DNA of 64,000 nt from Deltaproteobacteria bacterium (GCA_015492245.1 WGFM01000012.1:1-64000), one strand, 5' to 3'; shown: positions 9,446 to 18,523, counted from the stretch's first letter. Numbers and translations: made by a program. The notes: a model not told the origin generated them from the letters alone.

Positions 9446-11848
9446 ATGAAAGGCAAGACCCCCAAAGAACCACTCCACAGGGTGGCAGAGAAGATGTTGA
9501 AGATCCTCGAGCTTGCCTCAAAGGACAACTACCGGAGACTTGCCAACATAAAGAACCTCTCTCTTCCAATACTGACCATCTGCGATGAAACACTGGAGCA
9601 TACAGAAGAGCCTGATGCTATAAAAGGCCTTGAATCCATAAGAGCACTGTTCAGAGGGTTTGAAGGGCTACCGCTGGAAAGAAGACAGGCTGTGGTGGAA
9701 AGGGCCATCGTCGAGCTTACAGGCCTTTACGAGAGGGCTGTTGAAAGGGCGGCAGACCATCTCAATACACCCCTTGAGAGGGTAAGGGGTGTAGGCCCTG
9801 GGCTATTGAAGAAGCTTGGCAGAAAGGGGCTCAAGACCGTGGAGGATGTGCTCTACTTTCTGCCCATACGATACGAGGACAGAACAAGGATGAAGAAGAT
9901 AAGGGAACTCACACCCGGCATCCGGCAGACCACATGTGCAACCGTTCTTGCCTGTGGAGAGGTCTTTTACGGCAGAAGAAGGGTCTTCGAGGTGGTGGTG
10001 GGAGACGATACGGGCATATTGAAACTCAAATGGTTCAACTATAGATCCCCTTACATGAAGAAGACCTACAGGCAGGGTAGAAGACTCATACTCTTCGGGC
10101 AGGTCTCAACCTTTGGAGCCCACAGGGAGGTCATACACCCTGATGTGGAGTTCGTGGAAGAGGAGGAACTGGACTCACAGAGTTTTGGCAGGGTTGTGCC
10201 CGTCTACTCCCAGGTTGAGGGGCTGCATCAGAAGACCTTGAGAAGGCTCGTAAGAAGAATCGTTGAGGAGTATTCGGTCTTCCTCGTGGGTTGTATGCCA
10301 GAGAGGCTGTCAGAAAGACACAACCTTATGAGCCCCACAGAGGCTGTCAGGGTGCTTCACGGCCCTGAGTCCATAGGGGATGAAACCCTCAGGGCTGCAA
10401 GGAGAAGCCTTATAATGGATGAGCTCTTTGCACTCGAATGCGGGCTTCTGCTTAAAAAGGGCAGGACAAGAAAGGAAGGAGGCGTGGTGATAAGGCCCGA
10501 TGGAAGACTTCTCAAAAGGATTTCGGGGCTTCTTCCCTTTGAGCTTACAGGGGCACAGAAGCGGGTGGTAAAGGAGATAAATGGGGATCTTTCCATGCCC
10601 TATCCGATGAACAGGCTCCTTCAGGGTGATGTGGGCAGTGGCAAGACCATCGTAAGCTTTATAGCCATGGTGATGGCCGCAGAATGCGGCTGGCAGGCAG
10701 CCCTCATGAGCCCCACAGAGATACTGGCGGAACAGCACTACCTTTCCACAAGGGAATATGCCGAAAAACTCGGTATAAAGACACTTCTTCTCACAGGCAG
10801 GCTTGGAAAGAAGAGGAGAGAGGAGTGTCTCGAGCTCATACGCTCTGGCAGTGTGGATATAGTTGTAGGAACCCATGCACTGATACAGAAGGATGTGGAG
10901 TTTAAAAGACTCGGGCTTGTGGTAATAGATGAGCAGCATCGATTTGGTGTGGTGCAGCGTAAAGAACTCAAGGATAAGGGCGTAAGAAGACCTGATGGCA
11001 CACTCCTTTCACCCAATATACTGGTTATGACGGCAACCCCCATACCAAGAACCCTCACGATGACCGTCTTCGGAGACCTGGATGTATCCATAATAGATGA
11101 GCTTCCAGGTGGAAGAAGGCCTGTAAGGACCATACTCCTGGGTGGGAGGGAGAGACAGAAGGCCTACAGGCTTGTAAGAAGAGAGCTCGAGCAGGGCGGG
11201 CAGGGCTACATAGTGTATCCCCTTGTGGAGGAGTCCCGGGAGATGCCCCTAAGGGATGCAACGAACATGAAGGAACATCTCCAGAAGGATGTGTTTCCTG
11301 AGTTCAGGGTGGGCCTTCTCCATGGAAGGATGGGGGCAGAGGAGAAAGAGGAGGTTATGAAAGGCTTCAGGGATAAGAGGATACAGCTGCTGGTCTCTAC
11401 CACGGTAATAGAGGTGGGTGTTGATGTGCCAGATGCGAGTATAATGGTCATAGAGCATGCGGAAAGGTTCGGTCTATCACAGCTTCATCAGTTGAGGGGG
11501 AGGGTTGGCAGGGGCACAAGGCCCTCGGTGTGCGTGTTGCTTTCAGAGCCAGGCTCGGAGGATACATGGCGAAGGCTCAAGGTCATAGAGACATCTACCG
11601 ATGGGTTCAGGATAGCGGAAGAAGACCTCAAGATAAGGGGCCCTGGAGACCTTCTTGGACCACGCCAGTCAGGCCTGCCCGAGGGCAGGCTCACAGACCT
11701 CCTTTCAGACCCACTGCTTCTTAAGACCGCAAGGGATGAGGCACAGAGGTTTGTAGAAGGCCGGCCTACAGGCACGGAGGCAAGATGTATGGTTGCCACC
11801 ATAAAAAGAAGATGGTGCGGAAAGTTCGAGTTTGCAGAGGTGGGCTGA
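9446..11848 (+). CDS. recG: ATP-dependent DNA helicase RecG
   Basis: 800 residues. A wedge/OB domain around residues 110-260 (GVGPGLLKKLGRKGLKTVEDV opens it) precedes two helicase lobes with Walker A GDVGSGKT near residue 394, the DEQHRFG motif II near 494, TATPIPRT, and QLRGRVGRG near the end. It reverses stalled replication forks and processes branched DNA. Compared with the roughly 690-residue E. coli protein it has an extra N-terminal region of about 100 residues, as in several thermophile-type RecGs. It lies 14 nt after carB and is likely read through from the pyr transcript. Confidence 0.95.
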   Translation: MKGKTPKEPLHRVAEKMLKILELASKDNYRRLANIKNLSLPILTICDETLEHTEEPDAIKGLESIRALFRGFEGLPLERRQAVVERAIVELTGLYERAVERAADHLNTPLERVRGVGPGLLKKLGRKGLKTVEDVLYFLPIRYEDRTRMKKIRELTPGIRQTTCATVLACGEVFYGRRRVFEVVVGDDTGILKLKWFNYRSPYMKKTYRQGRRLILFGQVSTFGAHREVIHPDVEFVEEEELDSQSFGRVVPVYSQVEGLHQKTLRRLVRRIVEEYSVFLVGCMPERLSERHNLMSPTEAVRVLHGPESIGDETLRAARRSLIMDELFALECGLLLKKGRTRKEGGVVIRPDGRLLKRISGLLPFELTGAQKRVVKEINGDLSMPYPMNRLLQGDVGSGKTIVSFIAMVMAAECGWQAALMSPTEILAEQHYLSTREYAEKLGIKTLLLTGRLGKKRREECLELIRSGSVDIVVGTHALIQKDVEFKRLGLVVIDEQHRFGVVQRKELKDKGVRRPDGTLLSPNILVMTATPIPRTLTMTVFGDLDVSIIDELPGGRRPVRTILLGGRERQKAYRLVRRELEQGGQGYIVYPLVEESREMPLRDATNMKEHLQKDVFPEFRVGLLHGRMGAEEKEEVMKGFRDKRIQLLVSTTVIEVGVDVPDASIMVIEHAERFGLSQLHQLRGRVGRGTRPSVCVLLSEPGSEDTWRRLKVIETSTDGFRIAEEDLKIRGPGDLLGPRQSGLPEGRLTDLLSDPLLLKTARDEAQRFVEGRPTGTEARCMVATIKRRWCGKFEFAEVG

Positions 11849-11936
11849 CGAGAGGCCCCGTCTCTTTGCCATCCACGGTGTATGTAGCAGGGACTTGCCC
11901 GGTTCGAGCCGATGTGCAGGTTCCGAAAGAAAAGAC

Positions 11937-11963
11937 TTGACAGACTGTTTTGAAAATGATAAT
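11937..11963 (+). promoter_or_regulatory. candidate promoter upstream of the TonB receptor
   Basis: TTGACA at 11937-11942, with GATAAT at 11958-11963 (15-bp spacer) or TAATCA starting at 11960 (17-bp spacer). The -10 element lies inside the Fur-like box, the standard geometry for Fur repression. The gene start is about 480 bp downstream, so a long leader or a second promoter is implied. Confidence 0.5.
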
Positions 11964-11970
11964 CATTTTT
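11952..11970 (+). promoter_or_regulatory. Fur-box-like operator 1
   Basis: GAAAATGATAATCATTTTT matches 16 of 19 positions of the classical Fur consensus (GATAATGATAATCATTATC) by direct comparison and is almost a perfect palindrome. It overlaps the -10 region. Iron-dependent repression of the receptor downstream is inferred. Confidence 0.7.
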
Positions 11971-12127
11971 AAAAAGAGATGTCCATCCCGTTCTTGATGG
12001 ATACTTTCCGCCCACTGATGATTTACTGGGTGCCCTGCAAGGAGTCCACCAGCGGGGCACCATGCGATACAACCGATATTTCGAGAAAAGTTGCAAGATG
12101 GTTTGCTGTTTTTTTTCCACACATATT

Positions 12128-12146
12128 GAAAATGATAGTCAACATC
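12128..12146 (+). promoter_or_regulatory. Fur-box-like operator 2
   Basis: GAAAATGATAGTCAACATC matches 15 of 19 positions of the Fur consensus. It lies about 300 bp before the receptor start and may mark a second promoter or an auxiliary operator. Confidence 0.5.
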
Positions 12147-12443
12147 AATAACGGAGGACAGGAGGAAACCATAAAGGGAGGGTTTCGAGAGTGTGTGTTG
12201 ACAGCCCAGGCAATACTCGGTTACTCCTCGGGAACACAGGGAGCCACAGAGGTCATTCACTACCACGGAAGGAATGATTGAGAGCCAAGGAAGGATACAC
12301 CCGGAAAGACGGACATTGTGGTCATCCCGCAGGATTATCTGGACCACTTGCTGGCTCAAAGGGTAAATAAGGAGACTTGGGAAGACTACAAGGGTAGAGA
12401 ACAAGAGGTTACAGTCAATATTCTACAAAAAGGAGGTATAGAG

Positions 12444-14294
12444 ATGAGAAGCCATCTTAGAACACTGGTTGTAGCGTCTTTTATGGTGATAAACACCCTC
12501 TCATGGACAGTGATGGCATCGGAGGGCACAAAGGATGACCTGCCACAGAATGTGGTCGTCATTACCTCAGATGAGTTGAGGCAGGGGCTATACGGATACG
12601 ATCTCTTCGATATACTATCGGTATTGAGAACAAAGACAGGTATTGCTGTCAAGAGCTCAAGCGATGTTGGTGCGGAGGACTGGGTCCTGATAAGGGGATT
12701 GCCAAGAGACAGCTCCAGAAATGTTCTCGTTCTGATAGATGGTATGCCTCTGAATGACTCGTTCGTAGAAGCCAACGAAATTGAGCACATACCTCCTGTT
12801 GAACTTATCGAAAAGATAGTTGTCTACAAACCTCCTCTGCCTGCCAGATTCGGTGGCTATACAGCGGTTATCGAAATCTTCACCAGAAAGAGCTCTGAAG
12901 CCCACAAGACGGAACTCTCAGGAGGTATGGGTGAATACGGGAGCAGAATCATGTCGTTCTCAACAGAGAGTTCTTACAGGGCGCTGTGGTATCACCTCAG
13001 TCTGGACTACCTGGAGACCGATAACCTGACCGGTGTAAGAAGAACGCCACCAAAGGAGGATGTGGTCTATGGAGACCGTTCATACTGGAAGGTCAGGCCA
13101 GCGTTCAAACTGGTGTATGGCCTCTCTGATAGCTCGGAGCTCTCACTCTACATGCAATATGTGAAGAGTGAAAAGTTCTTTTCTGATGAGATATTTAGAG
13201 GAGAGAAGGAGTTCAGAGAAAGGGAACTGCTCAATTTTAATCTGGGCTATCTATGGAGTCCCGTGGAAGATTCAGACCTCCTGCTCTCCCTCTTCAGGAC
13301 AGAGGAGGTATATAGACTCAATCTCAAGATGCATCCAACCACCAGGGAGCAGAACCGCTACAAACAGGGTATAAGGCTCAAGTATACCCTGCCTGCATAT
13401 GGAAGACATAGGTTGTCCGTCGGAGGCGAATACACCAACCTCTATGTGGAAGAAGAGCTGGGAAGCCCACTGGAGCTCAACAGGGTGAGCTTCTATGGTC
13501 TCTACATAGAAGACCACCTTGGTATCAATGAAAGGACAAGCCTTACCCTCGGCATGAGATTCGATGACCACTCGGAAGCAGATTCGGCATGGAACCCCTA
13601 TGTGTCAGTAGTTTATATGCCCTCAGGGTCCACCTCACTATATGGAATATGGGGCAGGACCACCAGATGGCCAGGTCTAAACGAGTTCTCGAACAAGAAT
13701 CAGGAGTTGGGGCTTGAAGGTGAAGGAGTAGAGAGCTTCGAACTGGGAGTAAGGCAGACAATAGGTGAGGCTCTCTCCACTCAGTTCGCTGTATTCCAGG
13801 TGGAGCTTGAAAAAGAGTCTGAGCTGTTCATGGATTTTTCCACTTTTCCACTTGTCGTGTATCAGAGAAACGCATCTGACAAGATAAGGTCCAGAGGGGT
13901 TGAGGCTGAAGTCAACTTCGAGATTGCTGAAAACCTGAGAGGTTTCCTTAACTATACATACAATGAGGTGAAGAGAAAGCCTGATGATACATATGTGGAC
14001 TATGGTCCTCCCACCAATCTTGTCAACGCAGGACTTTTGTATTCCAGGGGAAAAGGAAGCCTGAACGGGGTGGTCAGTTATGCCAGTGGTGCGAAGGGTG
14101 TGCAGCGTATGGGAGGCAAGTCCACAACACTGGATGAGTGGGTCGTAGTTGACATTGCAGGAAATCTCGATGTAACGAATAATTTGAACCTCTTCACAAG
14201 GGTCAGCAACCTGTTTGACCAGGAGTACGAAACCTTTGAGGGGCGTCCGATGTTTGGTAGAGTACTCATGGGTGGTATCTCCTATAAGTTTTAG
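12444..14294 (+). CDS. TonB-dependent outer-membrane receptor
   Basis: 616 residues. A Sec signal peptide (MRSHLRTLVVASFMVINTLS) precedes a plug domain (VLIRGLPRDSSRNVLVLIDG, typical of siderophore/cobalamin/haem receptors) and a beta-barrel that ends in an aromatic residue (SYKF), as outer-membrane proteins do. A TonB box may be DLPQNVVVIT near residues 32-41. It imports a scarce ligand using TonB-ExbBD energy. Two Fur-like sites upstream suggest an iron chelate or haem. ATG 12444 has AAGGAGGT upstream. Codon use looks less AGG/ATA-biased than in neighbouring genes, which may indicate a different history. No TonB or ABC transporter genes are adjacent. Confidence 0.88.
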   Translation: MRSHLRTLVVASFMVINTLSWTVMASEGTKDDLPQNVVVITSDELRQGLYGYDLFDILSVLRTKTGIAVKSSSDVGAEDWVLIRGLPRDSSRNVLVLIDGMPLNDSFVEANEIEHIPPVELIEKIVVYKPPLPARFGGYTAVIEIFTRKSSEAHKTELSGGMGEYGSRIMSFSTESSYRALWYHLSLDYLETDNLTGVRRTPPKEDVVYGDRSYWKVRPAFKLVYGLSDSSELSLYMQYVKSEKFFSDEIFRGEKEFRERELLNFNLGYLWSPVEDSDLLLSLFRTEEVYRLNLKMHPTTREQNRYKQGIRLKYTLPAYGRHRLSVGGEYTNLYVEEELGSPLELNRVSFYGLYIEDHLGINERTSLTLGMRFDDHSEADSAWNPYVSVVYMPSGSTSLYGIWGRTTRWPGLNEFSNKNQELGLEGEGVESFELGVRQTIGEALSTQFAVFQVELEKESELFMDFSTFPLVVYQRNASDKIRSRGVEAEVNFEIAENLRGFLNYTYNEVKRKPDDTYVDYGPPTNLVNAGLLYSRGKGSLNGVVSYASGAKGVQRMGGKSTTLDEWVVVDIAGNLDVTNNLNLFTRVSNLFDQEYETFEGRPMFGRVLMGGISYKF

Positions 14295-14453
14295 CCGATT
14301 GCACTACATATCCTCTCCTCTGTGGATATACCATCAGGATGTTCATCCATCCTTGCCTGCCCGTCTGCCGTGGAGACTCTCTGCCACGATTGCCCAGAAT
14401 GGGCTGAAAAAGGGTTTGACTTTCCACCCTCCTTATGGTTTACCTTAAATGTG

Positions 14454-15488
14454 ATGAAGAAGGGGCTTACATACAAAGAGGCAGGTGTAGATATAGAAGG
14501 GGCGGATAGATTCGTAAGAGCCATAAAGGGGCTTGCAAGAAAGACCCACCAGAGAGGCGTCGTGTCAGCCATAGGCGGGTTCGCCTCGCTCTTCAGGTTG
14601 AGCCACTTGAGACTGGAAGACCCGGTGCTCGTCAGCTCCACCGACGGGGTGGGAACCAAGCTCAAGGTTGCCATAACGGCGAATGAGCACTCCACAATAG
14701 GCATAGACCTCGTTGCCATGTGTGTTAATGATATTGTAACGGTTGGTGCAAGGCCACTCTTCTTTCTGGACTACCTGTCGGTTGGAAGGCTTGAGAGAAG
14801 AAGGGACCTGTCCATAGTAAGGGGCATTGTCCGTGGCTGTAGGGAGGCGGGCTGCGCACTCGTTGGTGGAGAGACCGCAGAGATGCCCGCCCTCTACAGG
14901 GAAGACGAGTATGACCTTGCAGGGTTTGTGGTGGGTGTGGTGGAGAGAAAGAAGATAATAGATGGCTCACGCATAGGGGCAGGGGATGTGCTCATAGGCC
15001 TGCCATCCTCGGGGTTGCACAGTAACGGCTATTCCCTCGTAAGAAAACTACTCTTTGAAGAGTTCGGCCTTGGCCTTGACGATAGACCCAGGGGGCTCAG
15101 GACGACACTCAAGAGAGAGCTTCTCAGGCCCACCCGTATATATGTGAAGACGGTGCTGGATGTTATCGACAGATTTCCCATCAAGGGTATAGCCCACATA
15201 ACGGGCGGAGGGCTCACAGAGAACATACCCAGGATACTGCCCGGTGGATACATGGCCGTGCTCCAGCCTGCCCGATGGAGGCGCCAGCCCATATTCGATT
15301 TTATAGAGAGGGAAGGTGGCATCGCACCAGATGAGATGCATGGAACCTTCAACTGTGGTATAGGGCTCGTGTTCGTTGTGGGTAGAAGATACAAAGAGGG
15401 GATAGTTGAAAGGCTTGAATCCCTTGGTGAAAGGCCAGCCCTTGTGGGCTCTGTAGAGAAGGGTGGAAAGGGGGTAGAGTTTATCTAA
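14454..15488 (+). CDS. purM: phosphoribosylformylglycinamidine cyclo-ligase
   Basis: 344 residues, family length. The N-terminus MKKGLTYKEAGVDIEGADRF is typical, followed by the ATP-binding SSTDGVGTKLKVA and GGETAEMPALY motifs. It makes AIR in purine synthesis. ATG 14454 (or the adjacent GTG 14451) is taken as the start since upstream residues do not fit the family. There is no Shine-Dalgarno site. TTGACT at 14416 with a weak -10 (TTACCT or TACCTT) just before the ATG could make a leaderless transcript. purN follows 5 nt downstream. Confidence 0.94.
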   Translation: MKKGLTYKEAGVDIEGADRFVRAIKGLARKTHQRGVVSAIGGFASLFRLSHLRLEDPVLVSSTDGVGTKLKVAITANEHSTIGIDLVAMCVNDIVTVGARPLFFLDYLSVGRLERRRDLSIVRGIVRGCREAGCALVGGETAEMPALYREDEYDLAGFVVGVVERKKIIDGSRIGAGDVLIGLPSSGLHSNGYSLVRKLLFEEFGLGLDDRPRGLRTTLKRELLRPTRIYVKTVLDVIDRFPIKGIAHITGGGLTENIPRILPGGYMAVLQPARWRRQPIFDFIEREGGIAPDEMHGTFNCGIGLVFVVGRRYKEGIVERLESLGERPALVGSVEKGGKGVEFI

Positions 15489-15493
15489 CAGAC

Positions 15494-16147
15494 ATGCTTA
15501 CCATTGGTGTGCTCGTTTCAGGAAGTGGGACAAACCTTCAGTCCATAATAGACTCGATAGAGGCCGGATGCCTCGATGCCCGTATAAGTGTGGTATTGAG
15601 CGATAATCCACAGGCCCATGCCCTCAAGAGGGCAGAAGAGCATGGCATCAAGACCTGTGTTATAACCAAAAAGGAGCTCCCCAAGAGGGAGGACTACGAC
15701 AGAAGGGCTGTGGAGGTGCTCAATGCCCATGGGGTAGAGCTTGTTGTGCTTGCAGGGTTTATGCGCATCCTCTCGCCTGTCTTTGTAAGGGCATTCCCCT
15801 TGAGGATTATGAACATACATCCCTCGCTACTGCCTGCCTTCCCGGGCCTCGATGTGCATAGAAAGGCCATAGAGAGTGGGGCAAGGTTTTCAGGCTGCAC
15901 GGTGCACTTTGTTGACGAAGGGGTTGATACGGGCCCCATAATAATACAGGCTGTAGTGCCCATAAGGGATGATGACACCCCTGAAACACTTAGACAGAGG
16001 ATACTCACAGAGGAACACCGCATATACCCCGAGGCCATAAGGCTCTTCGGCGAGGGTAGACTCACGGTGGAGGGCAGAAGGGTGCGTATAAGAGAGGGAA
16101 GGTTCCCTGAAGGCGTGCTCGTAAACCCGGCCATAGAGGATGAATAA
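15494..16147 (+). CDS. purN: phosphoribosylglycinamide formyltransferase (formyl-THF type)
   Basis: 217 residues. GVLVSGSGTNLQSIID at the N-terminus is the GAR-binding loop, MNIHPSLLPAFPG holds the catalytic His, and HFVDEGVDTGPII contains the catalytic Asp. It formylates GAR with 10-formyl-THF, one step before purM chemistry resumes. It lies in the purM-purN operon, 5 nt after purM, and overlaps the next gene by 8 nt. Confidence 0.95.
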   Translation: MLTIGVLVSGSGTNLQSIIDSIEAGCLDARISVVLSDNPQAHALKRAEEHGIKTCVITKKELPKREDYDRRAVEVLNAHGVELVVLAGFMRILSPVFVRAFPLRIMNIHPSLLPAFPGLDVHRKAIESGARFSGCTVHFVDEGVDTGPIIIQAVVPIRDDDTPETLRQRILTEEHRIYPEAIRLFGEGRLTVEGRRVRIREGRFPEGVLVNPAIEDE

Positions 16148-16577
16148 GAGGGTCTGTATAATAAGCGCCTGTCTGGTTGGGCTTGAGACACGATACGATG
16201 GCACCGATGAGCTGAGGGAAGAGCTCTTAAGAGACGGTGCCACCATCTACATACCCATCTGCCCGGAGCAACTGGGAGGACTGCCCACCCCACGGCCAGG
16301 GGCAGAGATAGAGAGAGGTGATGGCAGGGATGTGCTCGAAGGCGATGCAAGGGTTCTGGCAGAGGATGGAAGTGATGTAACCGCAAGTTTCCTCAGAGGT
16401 GCCAAGGAGGTATTGAGGGTGGTTCGCCTTACGGGGGCAGGAAAGGCCCTGTTGAAAGAGGGTAGCCCCTCCTGCGGACTGAATCGCATAAAGAGGGCTG
16501 GCATGGATGTAAGCGGCATGGGGGTTACGGCAGCACTGCTTGCCAGTAGTGGAATCGAGCTTGAAGGCATAGAGTAG
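16140..16577 (+). CDS. DUF523 family protein
   Basis: 145 residues with the DUF523 hallmarks: SACLVGLETRYDG near the start, CPEQLGGLPTPRPGAEI in the middle, and LLKEGSPSCG near residue 110. The conserved cysteines (SACL, CPEQ, SCG) are present and could bind a metal or Fe-S cluster; the family has no firmly established role in this context. It overlaps purN by 8 nt, so it is translated as part of the purine operon. Confidence 0.85.
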   Translation: MNKRVCIISACLVGLETRYDGTDELREELLRDGATIYIPICPEQLGGLPTPRPGAEIERGDGRDVLEGDARVLAEDGSDVTASFLRGAKEVLRVVRLTGAGKALLKEGSPSCGLNRIKRAGMDVSGMGVTAALLASSGIELEGIE

Positions 16578-16622
16578 TGTATTAATAACCACATAAAAAA
16601 GAAAAAAAGGAGGTGCTTTGAG

Positions 16623-17288
16623 ATGAAGATAACCTTTCAGGGGCATGCCTGTTTCATAGTGGAGGGGACAGGCGGCAGCATTATAATAGACCCATTCCTG
16701 CGGGACAACCCCCTCGCAAGGATAGAGCCGGAGGATGTCAGGGTGGATGCGGTGCTTGTAACCCATGGGCACTTCGATCACCTTGGCGATGCCGTGGAGA
16801 TTTCAAAGAACAACAACTGCCCTGTGATAGGCACATTCGAGCTTGTCAATTACTGCCAGACCGGGGGTGCTCCCCAGGGGCATCCCATGCACATAGGTGG
16901 CAGCTTCCAGTTTCCCTTCGGCAGGGTGAAGCTCACACAGGCCTTCCATGGCTCGACCACAGACACAGGCCCTGTTGGAAACCCATGTGGGTTCGTTGTA
17001 ACCATGGATGGCAAGAGCGTTTATCACACGGGTGATACGGGGCTGTTCAGTGATATGTCCCTCTACAGCGGGGTGGACTGTGCACTGCTACCCATAGGAG
17101 ACAACTTCACCATGGGTATAGAGGATGCCATAAGGGCTGTGGAGTTCATAAAGCCAAAGGTGGCCATACCGATGCATTACAATACCTTCGATGTGATAAA
17201 GCAGGACCCTCAGGTCTTCAAGGAGGGTGCCGAAAAGCTGGGTGTTGAGGTAAGGTGCCTCGAGCCAGGAGAGGCCACGGAGATTTAG
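16623..17288 (+). CDS. metallo-beta-lactamase fold hydrolase (UPF0173 family)
   Basis: 221 residues. The MBL motif THGHFDHLGDA lies near residue 43, with further ligand regions in HTGDTGLFSDM and PMHYNTFDVI. This matches the UPF0173 / UlaG-like group of metal-dependent hydrolases, whose substrate is usually unknown. ATG 16623 is preceded by AGGAGGTG. The gap to DUF523 is 45 nt and contains a weak promoter (TTGAAG at 16561, TAATAA at 16583). The 3' end overlaps the convergent ElyC-like gene by 4 nt. Confidence 0.88.
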   Translation: MKITFQGHACFIVEGTGGSIIIDPFLRDNPLARIEPEDVRVDAVLVTHGHFDHLGDAVEISKNNNCPVIGTFELVNYCQTGGAPQGHPMHIGGSFQFPFGRVKLTQAFHGSTTDTGPVGNPCGFVVTMDGKSVYHTGDTGLFSDMSLYSGVDCALLPIGDNFTMGIEDAIRAVEFIKPKVAIPMHYNTFDVIKQDPQVFKEGAEKLGVEVRCLEPGEATEI

Positions 17289-17860
17289 ACCCCTGGCAGA
17301 GAAATTCTCAGAAGATACCACCAGTACTTTAAGAACTCGAGCATCACAATGAACAGACCCTCTCCCTTCCACCACCTGTGGCTGTCGAAGTTGGGACTTT
17401 CCACAGGATAGAGCCTTATGGCTATGGCAGGGGGGAGGGTCTTTCTGAATACAAAGTGGGCCCGCTTCATGTGGTATACAGATGTTATGAGCACGATGGA
17501 CGAAAAACGAAGCCTTTCGGCGAGTCTTCTTATCTCACGGGCGTTCTCAAGGGTGCTGGTCGAGTTCTTCTCAAGTATTATCCGTGCCTTCTCATCCGGT
17601 GAGAGGGGCTTGAGGAATATGGAGTCAACATCGGCATCTTTGTCCACCCCGCTCAGTATCAAGAGATCTGCCACGCCATCCTTCAGGAGCCCGAGGCCAG
17701 CCTCTGCCCTGCCCGTCCCACCTGTGAGCACCACTATGGCATCTGCCCTGCTCACCTTGGTGGGCCTGAACCGGGAAAGACCTGTTGCAAAGCTTACGAA
17801 CTGGTAGGAGAGAAAGAGAAAAAGTATAATCGATACTATCGTATAAGCCCTTTTCTGCAT
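17285..17860 (-). CDS. ElyC/SanA/YdcF-like DUF218 membrane-anchored protein
   Basis: 191 residues. One N-terminal membrane helix (YTIVSIILFLFLSYQFVSF) is followed by a DUF218 domain: ADAIVVLTGGTGRAEAGL, then NSTSTLENAREI and VLITSVYHMKRAH. DUF218 proteins such as ElyC and SanA affect envelope integrity and undecaprenyl-phosphate lipid carrier use in E. coli; here the role is inferred by family. It stands alone on the minus strand, convergent with the hydrolase gene and divergent from rpmB. No clear Shine-Dalgarno site precedes the ATG. Confidence 0.82.
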   Translation of the reverse strand: MQKRAYTIVSIILFLFLSYQFVSFATGLSRFRPTKVSRADAIVVLTGGTGRAEAGLGLLKDGVADLLILSGVDKDADVDSIFLKPLSPDEKARIILEKNSTSTLENAREIRRLAERLRFSSIVLITSVYHMKRAHFVFRKTLPPAIAIRLYPVESPNFDSHRWWKGEGLFIVMLEFLKYWWYLLRISLPGV

Positions 17861-17874
17861 GATAAAGTTTGTGC

Positions 17875-17903
17875 TTGAAAAAGATGGGTGAATCTGTTAA
17901 AAA
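17875..17903 (+). promoter_or_regulatory. candidate promoter of rpmB
   Basis: TTGAAA at 17875-17880 and TAAAAA at 17898-17903 with a 17-bp spacer, about 53 bp before the TTG start. A small inverted repeat (GATTG AAAA CAATC) follows in the leader. Confidence 0.4.
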
Positions 17904-17955
17904 GTATAGATTGAAAACAATCCGATGGTCAAGCAATAAAAGGAGGTAGATAGAG

Positions 17956-18147
17956 TTGGCTTACAGGTGCGAGATATGTGGCAAGGGTGTTGTGTTCGGC
18001 AACAACATAAGCCATGCCAACAATAAGACAAGAAGAAAGTGGTATCCCAATCTTCAGAATGTAAAGGTAAGACAGGGCTCCAGGACTGTGAAGATGCGGG
18101 TCTGCACCAGGTGTATAAGGTCAGGGGCTGTAACGAAGGTCGCCTGA
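17956..18147 (+). CDS. rpmB: 50S ribosomal protein L28
   Basis: 63 residues beginning [16 protein letters not shown], with [16 protein letters not shown] in the centre. Both zinc-binding pairs are intact (CEIC near residue 5, CTRC near residue 51), so this is the C+ form of L28. The start is TTG, supported by AAAGGAGGT 8 nt upstream and by the family N-terminus. It is a single gene followed by the convergent ridA. Confidence 0.95.
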   Translation: MAYRCEICGKGVVFGNNISHANNKTRRKWYPNLQNVKVRQGSRTVKMRVCTRCIRSGAVTKVA

Positions 18148-18148
18148 T

Positions 18149-18523
18149 TCACTCCGCCACAGCAATAACATCCATCTCTATATCCACCCCTTTGGGAAGG
18201 CTACCTGCACCAACGGTGGTCCTTGCAGGGTAAGGGGGGCTGAAGTATTCACCATAGAGGGTGTTCACCTCCTGGAAGGTGGAGAGGTCTGTAAGGTATA
18301 TGGTGGTCTTGACCACATCCCCGAGGCCCAGCCCCTCGGCACCCAGTATGGCCTTTATGTTCTCAAGAACCTGTATGGCCTGTTCCCTTATGGGGCCTGT
18401 GATTATTCTGCCATCGGGTGTTGCAGGTATCTGGCCTGAAAGGAAGACCAGATCAGCTGCCCTTACGGCCTGTGAATATGGTCCAAATGGTGCGGGAGCG
18501 CGGGTGGTGCGAATCTGCTTCAT
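18149..18523 (-). CDS. ridA: RidA family 2-iminobutanoate/2-iminopropanoate deaminase
   Basis: 124 residues: APAPFGPYSQAVRAADLVFL at the N-terminus, GQIPATPDG, then NTLYGEYFSPPYPARTTVGA with the conserved Arg, and MDVIAVAE at the end. RidA hydrolyses reactive enamines/imines released by PLP enzymes. ATG 18523 is used because GGAGG lies 9 nt upstream; an in-frame ATG at 18544 lacks a site. Its 5' 71 bases overlap the 3' end of rel in another frame, so the two are translationally linked. Confidence 0.92.
   Translation of the reverse strand: MKQIRTTRAPAPFGPYSQAVRAADLVFLSGQIPATPDGRIITGPIREQAIQVLENIKAILGAEGLGLGDVVKTTIYLTDLSTFQEVNTLYGEYFSPPYPARTTVGAGSLPKGVDIEMDVIAVAE

Larger units (their letters stand above)
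11849..12443 (+). other. long intergenic region with no recognisable gene upstream of the TonB receptor
   Basis: No frame here gives a protein I recognise. A 100-codon frame at 11979-12281 is biased unlike its neighbours and crosses both Fur-like sites. The base composition is AT-richer than the flanking genes. Contents: a promoter with a Fur-like box near 11937-11970, a second Fur-like box near 12128-12146, and a purine-rich stretch ending in the AAGGAGGT site of the receptor gene. It may hold a decayed gene or a long regulated leader. Confidence 0.5.

Noticed and set aside
11905-11925. GGTTCGAGCC, similar to a tRNA T-arm
   Set aside because: The flanking bases do not form a T-stem, D-arm or acceptor stem; it is a chance palindrome.
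11979-12281. A 100-codon frame in the gap before the TonB receptor
   Set aside because: No ribosome site, no recognisable domain, odd composition, and it runs across a Fur-like operator. A decayed gene is possible but not supported.
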